DNA from: Batillaria attramentaria
Taxonomy: Eukaryota > Mollusca > Gastropoda > Batillariidae
Assembly (NCBI GenBank): GCA_018292915.2
Contig: JACVVK020000544.1
Span: forward strand, 62,001 to 126,000
Direction of reading: 5' to 3'
DNA: 64,000 bases
The notes under the pieces were generated by a model. That model was given only the letters and a program-made list of their open reading frames with translations. It was not told where the DNA came from and ran no database searches. Each line of letters starts with the position of its first letter. Positions within the stretch are counted from its first letter, which is position 1. Both the position numbers and the translations under genes were made by a program. This document shows, piece by piece, positions 55,483-64,000 of the stretch.

Positions 55483-55912
55483 GAGGCAAACGACACGTCA
55501 AGAGTCTTGTCTTTACTGCCTGGTGACACGTCGAGAGTCTTGTCTTTACTGCCTGGTGACACGTCGAGAGTCTTGTCTTTACTGCCTGGTGACACGTCGA
55601 GAATCTTGTCTTTACTGCCTGGCGACACGTCGAGAGTCTTGTCTTTACTGCCTGGCGACACGTCGAGAGTCTTGTCTTTACTGCCTGGTGACACGTCGAG
55701 AGTCTTGTCTTTACTGCCTGGTGACACGTCGAGAGTCTTGTCTTTACTGCCTGGTGACACGTCGAGAATCTTGTCTTTACTGCCTGGTGACACGTCGAGA
55801 GTCTTGTCTTTACTGCCTGGTGACACGTCGAGAGTCTTGTCTTTACTGTCTGGTGACACGTCGAAAGTCTTGTCCTTACTGCCTGGTGACACGTCACGAG
55901 TCGTGTCCTTAC
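55483..55912. repeat. 33-bp minisatellite, about 13 copies
   Basis: The unit contains TGCCTGGTGACACGTCGAGA and GTCTTGTCTTTAC. GAGAATC and CCTGGCGAC variants recur, and the last three copies are more diverged. The 33-bp period keeps frames open on both strands (KDKTLDVSPGS on minus, GDTSRVLSLLP on plus). Confidence 0.96.
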
Positions 55913-56431
55913 TGTGTGATGACTCGGAGGGGAGAAACTGGACGACCCCCACCCCCACCTCCTTTCACTTACCCCCCTTCCCGCCCCCATCTCTTTTGAG
56001 CGTCTGATGATGTTGTACAGGAAATCCCCGTGTATTATAAACGACACCGAGACATTTCTCCAGGACATCGACAGCTTTTGCATCACGCCTACACGTGCAG
56101 TTTCCCGTAAAGCAACACTTGCCGCTAAAAGGTCAAACTTTCTGCCGATGGGGAGAGTTTAAAGGTAGCTTGCGACTCCAAGAATGGAAGGTACCATTGA
56201 TCCACTAACACCTCTGTACTCGTCATTAGCTGCATGACGAGAAGCGGTAGTAAGACGAGAAGCAGACAGCAGAACTAGAAGCATGGTAACTATTACAGGT
56301 CGACATAACATTTGGTATTAAGAATTAGTGTGACTCGCGACACCGTACTGAGCCTCTGGTGTGGCCAAAAGGATGTAATGACTACAGTCAGTATCTGATA
56401 CGATGTCATCAAGATCCGTTACTTTTGGATG

Positions 56432-56546
56432 GATACAATAACAATCCGGAGATAAGATAACAATCCGGAGATAAGATAACAATCCGGAGATACAATAACA
56501 ATCCGGAGATAAGATAACAATCCGGAGATAAGATAACAATCCGGAC
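56432..56546. repeat. 19-bp minisatellite, about 6 copies
   Basis: AACAATCCGGAGATAAGAT is repeated with occasional AGATACAAT. 55913-56431 shows nothing else. Confidence 0.93.
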
Positions 56547-56720
56547 GGCCGAAATTCTGCACGAGCTTCGGTATAATCGTTTATACAGTTTCCTCTTCCC
56601 GTTTCTGAGTTAGACACACACGGGCGGTACTCAAAATGGCGTATCATTTTTCTCGTGCTACCTCGATTCAAAAGATTCGACGACGCTTGTCGTCGCGTGC
56701 AAGCAGTATATGAAACATTA

Positions 56721-56915
56721 TGTTGTTCCTTTCCTCGTCTCGCCGACAGGATAATAATATGTTGTTCCTTTCCTCGTCTCGCCGACAGGATAATATTATG
56801 TTGTTCCTTTCCTCGTCTCGCCGACAGGATAATATTATATTGTTCCTTTCCTCGTCTCGCCGACAGGATAATATTATGTTGTTCCTTTCCTCGTCTCGCC
56901 AACAGGATGATATTA
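56721..56915. repeat. 39-bp minisatellite, 5 copies
   Basis: TGTTGTTCCTTTCCTCGTCT begins at 56721, 56760, 56799, 56838 and 56877, exactly 39 bp apart, with CGCCGACAGGATAATATTA completing the unit. The 219-codon frame through it (56655-57314) owes its length to the repeat plus chance. Confidence 0.95.
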
Positions 56916-57305
56916 TGTTGTTTGAAATGTACGTCTCAGCATGCAAACATCTCCGTTTTGAAGTCACGTGTCGGTAAAAGTCGTCGTCTGCTTGATACAC
57001 GGCTTGAAGTCACTGTCGTTTGTTACACGAGGTGGTGGAAACGAACGTGTAGGAAACAACAGCACCGCGTTGTTCCATGTTCAAATGTGAGTAGCACCAA
57101 GGTTTCCATAGCATTTTCGTTTCTCGTCGTGAATTTTGTCGTACAGACAGTGCAATGGTTTTCACTAGTACGTAACTACAATGAAAACACGAGTGCATGC
57201 TCACATTTCACACAAGTGTGCCTGTACTTTGGAATTACGGCGGAACCGGAAAAAAAACTCCCCGCAATTTCCACTATGCCCCGTGGTCTAATGCACCAAA
57301 CTGCC

Positions 57306-57341
57306 ACATTGTAACACATTGTAACACATTGTAACACCTGC
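57306..57341. repeat. 12-bp repeat, 3 copies
   Basis: ACATTGTAACAC three times. Confidence 0.9.
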
Positions 57342-57354
57342 GGGCAAGATAGGA

Positions 57355-57495
57355 ACCACGGGGGCCCTGGGGGCCCAGGCCCCCGTTCGATTTTTGGAAG
57401 GGGGGGGGGGGGCGAATATCTTTGGGCCCCCCTTGCTTTTGATAAGAGGAGAGGGGGCCCACCACTGATGGGGGCCCACCAGTGGTGGGGCCCCC
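57355..57495. repeat. GGGCCC-rich cluster
   Basis: GGGGGCCC or its complement occurs about seven times. CACCACTGATGGGGGCCC and CACCAGTGGTGGGGCCC form a local inverted repeat. The cluster lies between poly(G) (57399-57412) and a CA microsatellite; function is not apparent. Confidence 0.7.
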
Positions 57496-57530
57496 CTGCT
57501 CTGCTGTCGCAGGACACAGTCCTTGGCAGT

Positions 57531-57532
<2 letters not shown>

Positions 57533-57572
<40 letters not shown>
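57533..57572. repeat. (CA)n microsatellite
   Basis: About 20 CA followed by C-rich sequence. 57573-58165 shows nothing recognised. Confidence 0.95.
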
Positions 57573-57574
<2 letters not shown>

Positions 57575-58165
57575 CCCCCCCCCCACCCTTCTTCACCCCG
57601 GCCGTATGGCTCACCCGACTGAGTGGGCCCCCCTTCCTCTCAGCATCTTCCTACGCGCCTGCTGTTAAATCGATGCACGCTCCAGTCTTTCGCTTGCAAA
57701 TTGCCAAGTGGTTTCATGTTAAAACAAAGAATCGACTAATATAGGTTTTGGTAACAATATATGGGCTGACAAGAAACGAAAAGTTGACAAATGTAGGAGC
57801 TTCCTTGTAACGTCTACTGCGGTTTCAATTTAAAATGAGGAATATCATGTTACTTCAAGATCCCGGCTTATCATCTGCCGAAAAGGAAGCAGACAGTTTT
57901 GTACGAAGTGGGTTTCAGTGGCGCCGTATGGTATCGTGATTGTGGATCTGCCGACAAATGTGTATTTCGGGCGTACTGCTGCTGCGCGCTCCAAACCACG
58001 CCAAGCTCAGAATAGATTCTGCTTTGTTTGCTAAGGAGTGGTGTCTCTGAGAGATTGGAAGGAAAATAATAAAACCTAAACCTCAAGTATCTTGTGGAGA
58101 TTAATTCAGATCCCTTCAACAATTTTAAATGCACGCCTGAACACTCAAGTGGCCCGGTTTTCCAA

Positions 58166-58288
58166 AAGTATTGCAAACTATTTTCAGAAATTACCCCCGT
58201 GCACTAACGAACAAGTGATGGCGACTGCGAGTTGTTTTTGTAACCTACATTCCGCAAAGTTTGCTGGTGACCGGATGCCATAGACGGA

Positions 58289-58382
<94 letters not shown>

Positions 58383-58410
58383 GTGTGTGTGTGTGTGTCT
58401 GTCTGTCTGT
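58166..58410 (+). repeat. dispersed repeat ending in (GT)n, copy 2
   Basis: Counterpart of 47549-47716 (see there). The GT tract here is about 55 dinucleotides, with one GC interruption near 58378, and ends in CTGT tetranucleotides. Confidence 0.78.
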
Positions 58411-58547
58411 TTGTTCTGGTGTTGTGACATAGTTCTCTGCCTTAATGTGGACTGAACGTCTCCACCCAACTCACGAATGATTAATTAGCTAATGGCTAAT
58501 GACCAGTTACTGATGGCTTGTACTAATGATAACTAATGACTTATGTG

Positions 58548-58930
58548 TTGACGTAATACGATATGTAATAATGATACATAAAGACTTGTGTGTACTGTTA
58601 ACGTAATACGGTATATATAGTGTTAACGTAATACGGTATATATAGTGTTAACGTAATACGGTATATATAGTGTTAACGTAATACGGTATATATAGTGTTA
58701 ACGTAATACGGTATAGTGTTAACGTAATACGATACGTAATAATGATACATAAAGACTTGTGTGTTAACGTAATACGGTATATATAGTGTTAACGTAATAC
58801 GGTAGTGTGTAAACGTAACACGGTAGTGTGTTAACGTAATACGGTAGTGTGTAAACGTAATACGGTAGTGTGTAAACGTAATACGGTAGTGTGTTAACGT
58901 AATACGGTAGTGTGTAAACGTAATACGATA
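58548..58930. repeat. 25-bp and shorter minisatellite on TGTTAACGTAATACGG
   Basis: The core GTTAACGTAATACGGTA is followed by TATATAG in the left half and by GTGTG in the right half. One 60-bp block with GATACATAAAGACTTGTGTG is duplicated at about 58573 and 58743. Confidence 0.92.
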
Positions 58931-59171
58931 TGTTGTTTGTGGGGCATTACATATCTCACGCAAGTCTGTTTTCATGTAATGGTCTCACGATGTTCCCCTT
59001 TGATAGAAAAGTATTTCGCGCCCCGGACCCCATTTCCTTTCCAACTCTCCCTCCCCCCCCCCCCCTCCCTCCTTCCTTCACTCTTGTTTTCATTTGTACT
59101 CCTCCCCCAGCCCCGCCCCCAACATCCCCCACCCCCACCCACACCCCCATCCCTCCCCACCCCCACCCTTC
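58931..59171. other. no gene; C-rich (CCCA)n-like tract
   Basis: C homopolymers and CCCCCACCC runs occupy about 59050-59170. Confidence 0.6.
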
Positions 59172-59271
59172 CCGGGAAGCCATGATGTCTGAGCTGATAG
59201 ACCGCTGGATTGTCAATGTTCAGGTCTGGAGTTCGTATTCCGGGCGAGAGCACAAAAAAAAAAAAAAAAAA
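59172..59271 (+). mobile_element. tRNA-derived SINE head with poly(A)
   Basis: GAAGCCATGATGTCTGAGC, an A-box-like TGAGCTGATAGACCGC and a B-box GGAGTTCGTATTCC are followed by about 19 A. It is short and A-tailed, unlike the tail-bearing families, so it could be a separate tRNA-derived family. Confidence 0.68.
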
Positions 59272-59307
59272 ATAGTGTTTGAATTTCGCTCGTTGCTCCG
59301 TGCGTGA

Positions 59308-59525
59308 CGAGAAGCTGGATGACCGAGCTGGTGGTGGGTTCGACTCTCAGTAATGGGGTTCTGAGTTCGAATTCCGGCAGGAAGCCAAAACAGTTGTACC
59401 GACTTCTACCCTCGTTGTCCCGTCTTTGAGTTTATCATTCTGTGGTGGTAAAGGACGTTAAACCCGTAACCAGTCCCGTCTTGATATCACCCTTGTGTGA
59501 CAGAAAAGGGCGATAAACCCCCAAA
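59308..59525 (+). mobile_element. tRNA-derived SINE, family 2-like, with duplicated tail
   Basis: A decayed head (GGATGACCGAGCTGGTGGTG) and the B-box GAGTTCGAATTCCGGC lead into CCCGTCTTTGAGTTTATC, GTGGTGGTAAAGGACGTTAA and ACCC. A second tail copy follows at about 59477-59525 (CCCGTCTTGATATCACCC, AAAGGGCGATAAACCCCC). Confidence 0.75.
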
Positions 59526-59896
59526 CAACCCCACCGACACTTCCCTCCCTTTCCGATTTGCAACCAGCCCGGTTTTTTGGTCGTTTCGCGCCGAGACTTG
59601 TGTGTGGATTTTCTTCTTCCTTGTTGCACGAGCAGTCCTCTCAAGAGCTAACAACCCGGCCTATCGATTGGCTGACTTTGAGAAGGCGTTTGAAATCCAC
59701 ACTGACCTAGGTATCATGTGAAAACATCTTGGCGTGTGTAAGGTAAGCCAGGCAATCACGTGACAAAGAGGCACAGTGTGAATTTTTTATTAAGACTTTG
59801 GCAGCCACAGGCAACGATTGTGTTCAATGCAAATGAAGCAGATGTCTCTGGCTTCTTAAATCGCTATTTTTCTTCGGGGCTTATATTATTTGGATG

Positions 59897-59897
<1 letters not shown>
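59526..59897. other. no recognisable feature
   Basis: A 74-codon frame at 59497-59721 crosses the SINE end and shows no domain. Confidence 0.5.
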
Positions 59898-59929
<32 letters not shown>

Positions 59930-59999
59930 ATGAGTTCACCTTATTACTGTAGCGGCTGATAGTAGTTTAGCAACCGTGTATGTGTGTGTGTGTGTGTGT

Positions 60000-60112
60000 G
60001 TGTAGAGTAGCAAGGACAAGATGTAAGACAGGTCTGCGCACCTAATCTTCTATCCTTGGAAAATAAAGTGTCATTGTCATTGTCATTGTCTCTCTCTCTC
60101 TCTCTCTCTCTC
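60000..60112 (+). mobile_element. LINE 3'-end fragment with (ATTGTC)n tail
   Basis: TAGCAAGGACAAGATGTAAG, ATCTTCTATCCTTGGAAA and AATAAAGTGTCATTGTC with TCATTG repeats. It is related to 61650-61745 (TAGCAGGACAGCATGTAAGA, ACTATCCTGAATAAAAGCG, then ATC repeats). AATAAA followed by a short repeated tail is usual for non-LTR retrotransposon 3' ends. Confidence 0.7.
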
Positions 60113-60141
60113 AAAACGTTTCCAAATTCACAAATTTCAAA

Positions 60142-60198
60142 CAAATCCTACACGACAAATCCTACACGACAAATCCTACACGACAAATCCTACACGAC
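60142..60198. repeat. 14-bp repeat, 4 copies
   Basis: AATCCTACACGACA four times, exact. Confidence 0.93.
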
Positions 60199-60334
60199 AC
60201 GCTCATTTAACATTGGCCATGTATATAGAACATGTTTTTGCATTTTAGCGATGGCTATGAAGGTCTTACATGGCATAAGGCCAATACAAGTATTACCAGC
60301 ACATGCCACGTATGTATTCTTTTTATCATGTGGA

Positions 60335-60338
<4 letters not shown>

Positions 60339-60387
<49 letters not shown>
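60339..60387. repeat. (CT)n at the 5' breakpoint of the LINE fragment
   Basis: About 24 CT dinucleotides end where reverse-transcriptase-like sequence begins. Confidence 0.95.
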
Positions 60388-60388
<1 letters not shown>

Positions 60389-61239
60389 CTACCCCTGCAT
60401 GTCACGAACACAAATGTAAACTGCGATATGTTTGCTGATGATACTAGTTTGCATGCTACCGGCAAACACGTATCAGAAATTAACATGTGTTTGCAAGATA
60501 GCATAAATGAAGTAGTAACATGGTGTCATGACAACCACATGGTCTTACATCCCAATAAAACACAAAGTATGCTAGTCACAACGCGGCAAAAACATCAGCG
60601 CCATCTGTCCCCGTTAAACCTTTGTTTGAACGGCCAGCCGGTTCAGCAAGTTACAGACCATCGATTTTTAGGTGTCATTGTTGACGATCAGCTGAAATGG
60701 GAGGCCCAGATTAATGCACTATGTAAAACTCTTTCGAAAAACGTATATTTACTTTCTCAGTTAAGGAAAATAACCGATATCCATAGCCGAAAGCTGTTTT
60801 TTCACGCACATATAACCTCACATGTTAGTTATGCCTCCACTGTTTGGGACGGGTGCAGGGATGTCCATATGGCCAGACTCAATTCGCTGTTAAAATGGTT
60901 CTTCCAAAACCTCTCCCAACTAGCGAAAAATTAAAAAAGCTTAATCTTCTTAGCCTTGAACACCAGCTTACTTACAATAAGTGTGTATGAATACATAAAA
61001 TCTTCAATGAGAAAATGCCACCATATCTGAAAACTCTTTTTGATTTAAATCAGCAGCATGAGAGGACCTCGAGGAATGGCATCCTGCGCTTACCATTACC
61101 CCGTATTGACTTATTCAAAACAAGCCTTTCCTTCGCTGGAACATTAAAATGGAATTTCCTCCCTTCACACCTGAAACTAAATATATCTACTTCTACGTTT
61201 AAGCGTGCACTCAAACAGTACCTGATGGATCGCACGTAA
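60388..61239 (+). pseudogene. LINE reverse transcriptase C-terminal part, broken
   Basis: The frame 60392-60934 starts at LPLHVTNTNVNCDMFADDT, the region around RT motif C (FADD, the catalytic aspartates). It continues through HNMVLHPNKTQ-like (HMVLHPNKTQ), DHRFLGVIVDDQLKWEAQI (the FLGV block) and HITSHVSYASTVWDG. Near 60886-60893 bases are missing and the frame shifts. The thumb and C-terminal part continues in another frame from about 60901 (LPKPLPTSEKLKKLNLLSLE) with one TGA stop at 60988-60990, then KMPPYLKTLF, FAGTLKWNFLPSHLK and a stop at 61237. Fingers, endonuclease and ORF1 are absent: a 5'-truncated, inactive copy. The C-terminus resembles CR1/Rex/L2-like rather than R2 elements; the clade is uncertain. 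Confidence 0.88.
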
Positions 61240-61552
61240 CGTACGTTACGCGGCAACCTGTTATTTTGATTTTCTATTTTGCATCACTTCAGTATTGTAT
61301 CAGTGATCTGTGTTTACGAAGGTCGCACGTGTGTGTGAATGCGTTTTGACCTGATGGACGATTTTCTCTATGGTTTTGTTTCTTGTAGTTTAGTGCATAA
61401 TACCTTTTATATCTTGCTCCCTTTTTTTCCTTAGTAGATAGTCTCTGTAGTATTAGCAACGGCAAGTTTGCAAACTGGCGAATTTCTGTCAAAACTTTTA
61501 CCGTTGATAAATAAAGTTTCATCATCATCATCTCTCTCTCTCTCTCTTTCGT
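61240..61552 (+). mobile_element. LINE 3' UTR and (ATC)n tail
   Basis: Follows the RT pseudogene directly and ends in AATAAAGTTTCATCATCATC at about 61510-61535, then CT repeats. AATAAA can serve as the polyadenylation signal; the ATC repeat is the element's own 3' tail. Confidence 0.75.
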
Positions 61553-61639
61553 GTAGATAGTTTGTAGTTGTTTGATTTGTTTGTTTGTTGTTTTTTTGTT
61601 TTGTTTTGTTTTGTTTTTGGGTTTTTTTTTTCTCTACCA

Positions 61640-61768
61640 TTGAATGTAGAATAGCAGGACAGCATGTAAGATAGGCAGCAATGCCTAAATGCACTATCCT
61701 GAATAAAAGCGTTTCATCATCATCATCATCATCATAATCATCATCATCTCTCTCTCTCTCTCTCTCCT
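61640..61768 (+). mobile_element. second LINE 3'-end fragment with (ATC)n tail
   Basis: TAGCAGGACAGCATGTAAGA through AATAAAAGCGTTTCATCATC and more ATC, then CT. Only the 3' end is present. It is homologous to 60000-60085. Confidence 0.7.
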
Positions 61769-61879
61769 CGTTCCCTTTTCTAACTTCACAAGTCGATCTG
61801 AGCTGCTTATGACGATAAACGCATTCAGACAATAAAATTAAAGCCTTCTACGAGTCGCCGTTTGGTGAAATGTGAACCA

Positions 61880-62012
61880 TTGGTTCTACCCATACGTCAT
61901 GCCGGGTACCGAACGTTGGTGAAAAATGTGCAGCTATCTACCCACTGATCATGCCGCGTACCGTAATGTGCATCTACCCATAGGTCATGCCGGGTACCGA
62001 ACGTTCTGAAGC
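61880..62012. repeat. imperfect repeat of CATGCCGGGTACCG phrase
   Basis: CTACCCATACGTCATGCCGG, CTACCCACTGATCATGCCGC and CTACCCATAGGTCATGCCGG stand about 35-60 bp apart, each followed by GTACCGWA. Confidence 0.8.
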
Positions 62013-62117
62013 GATGACATGTCACTCGAAATCCAGCCGCCATACAAAAAGAAAGCAAAAACAACAGAAAGATGAAAAGATCCACACCAGGGTCTTGTGT
62101 AAAGTTTTGGGTAAATT

Positions 62118-62205
62118 GAGTTGTTGGTGAGTTCAGCCAGAGTTGTTGGTGAGTTCAGCCAGAGTTGTTGGTGAGTTCAGCCAGAGTTGTTGGTGAGTTC
62201 AGCCA
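62118..62205. repeat. 22-bp minisatellite, 4 copies
   Basis: GAGTTGTTGGTGAGTTCAGC + CA four times, exact. Confidence 0.95.
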
Positions 62206-62877
62206 GTGCCAAGTGCACTCACTTTGTGTTGGATTAATAGTCACGCTGCCACGATGCATGTCTTGAAACATTTAGTTTGTCAGAAACCAGGTGCGCCGCA
62301 GTTTCAAATTTAACATCAGCCTTTAAAAAAAATAAAAAATTATTAGTTGAGCAGCTGTGTCCTGGGAATTTTGTTTCACGCTATTAATTTCCTGCACTTC
62401 CTGAATCAAACAGTGCCCCCCCCCCCCCCCCCCCGCACACACACACAAACACACCACCACCACCACTACCCCCACCACCCCTACCCTTTAGGGGCGGTCA
62501 GTGAGGGATTAATAGGATTCTGATAATTATATCTACAAACGTCTGCTATGGAGAATTTTTTTCTTTTTAGATCTACAAACGTCTCTTGCAAAGATTTTTT
62601 TTTAGTTTTTTTAGTTTGGGATTTGGGATGATTGTTGGCACTTGAAACCCACTTCTGAGATTACATGTTTAACACCATTACATGGGGGACGTCTCGTCTG
62701 GAAATCCTGTTTCCGACACGTTGCCCGGATGTTGGTAATAACTGTAGTTGCACTGCCGACGCCACCGGCCTCCCAACAAAGGGAGAAAAATCGCCTCTAG
62801 GGGAGGTAATGATAGCAAGAAATTGCAGGCTGTCGTGGATGGTCCGGGTCATTTCAAGAAGTGGGGCAGAAACGGGA
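62206..62877. other. no gene; poly(C) at 62413-62435 and a small duplication
   Basis: ATCTACAAACGTCT occurs at about 62530 and 62571. 62660-62877 is mixed sequence without a supported frame. Confidence 0.5.
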
Positions 62878-64000
62878 TACACGTAGTGTAGTTTGTCTGT
62901 GTGTTGATAGAGACGAGATACAAGTAGTGTAGTTTGTCTGTGTGTTGATAGAGACGAGATACAGGTAGTGTAGTTTGTGTGTTGATAGAGACGAGATACA
63001 CGTAGTGGTGTAGTTTGTCTGTGTGTTGATAGAGACGGGATACACGTAGTGGTGTAGTTTGTCTGTGTGTTGATAGAGACGAGATACACGTAGTGTAGTT
63101 TGTCTGTGTGTTGATAGAGACGAGATACACGTAGTGGTGTAGTTTGTGTGTGTGTTGATAGAGACGAGATACAAGTAGTGGTGTAGTTTGTCTGTGTGTT
63201 GATAGAGACGAGATACACGTAGTGTAGTTTGTCTGTGTGTTGATAGAGACGAGATACACGTAGTGGTGTAGTTTGTCTGTGTGTTGATAGAGACGAGATA
63301 CACGTAGTGGTGTAGTTTGTCTGTGTGTTGATAGAGACGAGATACAGGTAGTGTAGTTTGTCTGTGTGTTGATAGAGACGAGATACACGTAGTGGTGTAG
63401 TTTGTCTGTGTGTTGATAGAGACGAGATACACGTAGTGTAGTTTGTGTGTTGATACACGTAGTGGTGTAGTTTGTCTGTGTGTTGATAGAAACGAGATAC
63501 ACGTAGTGGTGTAGTTTGTCTGTGTGTTGATAGAGACGAGATACACGTAGTGGTGTAGTTTGTCTGTGTGTTGATAGAGACGAGATACACGTAGTGTAGT
63601 TTGTCTGTGTGTTGATAGAGACGAGATACAGGTAGTGTAGTTTGTCTGTGTGTTGATAGAGACGGGATACACGTAGTGGTGTAGTTTGTCTGTGTGTTGA
63701 TAGAGACGAGATACACGTAGTGTAGTTTGTCTGTGTGTTGATAGAGACGAGATACACGTAGTGGTGTAGTTTGTGTGTGTGTTGATAGAGACGAGATACA
63801 CGTAGTGGTGTAGTTTGTCTGTGTGTTGATAGAGACGAGATACACGTAGTGGTGTAGTTTGTCTGTGTGTTGATAGAAACGAGATACACGTAGTGGTGTA
63901 GTTTGTCTGTGTGTTGATAGAGACGAGATACACGTAGTGGTGTAGTTTGTCTGTGTGTTGATAGAGACGAGATACACGTAGTGTAGTTTGTCTGTGTGTT
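62878..64000. repeat. 41/44-bp minisatellite, about 26 copies, continues past the window
   Basis: The unit starts GTAGTGGTGTAGTTTGTCTG and continues TGTGTTGATAGAGACGAGAT and ACAC. Loss of one GGT gives the 41-bp form. A shortened copy near 63441-63465 lacks the GAGACGAG part. The array reaches the last base, so its true length is unknown. Minus-strand frames of several hundred codons are by-products. Confidence 0.96.

Noticed and set aside
55434..56086. Frames with KDKTLDVSPGS repeats, possible antigen- or adhesin-like protein
   Set aside because: They are explained by the 33-bp period; equally long frames run on the opposite strand.
56655..57314. 219-codon frame as a gene
   Set aside because: A third of it is the 39-bp minisatellite, and the remainder shows no domain, splice context or coding signature.
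62661..63977. 438-codon minus-strand frame, possible repetitive protein
   Set aside because: Three overlapping frames read the same 41/44-bp satellite; the unit length is not a multiple of three and there is no non-repeat domain.

Overview
This is eukaryotic, repeat-dominated, non-coding DNA, most likely from an invertebrate and probably a mollusc. The reasons are the absence of any compact or operonic coding, the abundance of (GT)n, (CT)n and (AT)n microsatellites, and at least nine copies of tRNA-derived SINEs. Some SINEs end in a shared GGACGTTAAAC tail, others in an AGCGCYATATAAAT(ATT)n tail of the kind I associate with molluscan genomes. The taxon is an inference; no host gene was recognised that would fix it. 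The very long open frames (for example at 1233-4782 and 39289-42120) come from minisatellites whose unit length is a multiple of three. They are not genes on the evidence seen here.

Layout. 0-5 kb: microsatellites, then a ~3.15 kb array of about 70 copies of a 45-bp unit (1471-4617), then a SINE. 5-13 kb: microsatellites, a 19-bp array, a SINE, and two separated halves of an element with terminal inverted repeats (TIRs) around a 24/26-bp minisatellite (9325-9636 and 11425-12316). 13-20 kb: microsatellites, a 306-bp tandem duplication, an 18-bp array punctuated by a fixed 28-bp cassette (18020-19374), and next to it a MITE with 72-bp TIRs. 20-30 kb: 38/42-bp and 19/38-bp arrays, a SINE body split by a perfect 92-bp TTAA-ended palindrome, a 291-bp MITE, a SINE split by a ~40-bp hairpin, and 31-bp and 26-bp arrays. 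30-43 kb: a fragment resembling the start of a MADF domain, then 34-, 43-, 50-, 34-, 21- and 27-bp arrays, ending in about 104 copies of a 27-bp unit. 43-47 kb: a 517-bp near-perfect palindrome next to a 1.54-kb pogo/Tigger-like DNA transposon that keeps only the first codons of a transposase. 47-59 kb: one candidate first exon of a type II membrane protein (minus strand, 50887-51135), and 24-, 10-, 33-, 28-, 19-, 39- and ~25-bp arrays. 59-64 kb: SINEs, a broken LINE reverse-transcriptase fragment with its 3' tail, and a 41/44-bp array that runs off the window end.

No complete gene, functional tRNA, rRNA, CRISPR array or bacterial feature could be supported. The coherent biology here is repeat biology: nested mobile elements, palindromic insertions at TTAA or TA sites, and minisatellites with higher-order organisation. 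Coordinates of arrays and element ends come from reading by eye; most are good to a few bases, and copy numbers are approximate unless given as exact spacings.
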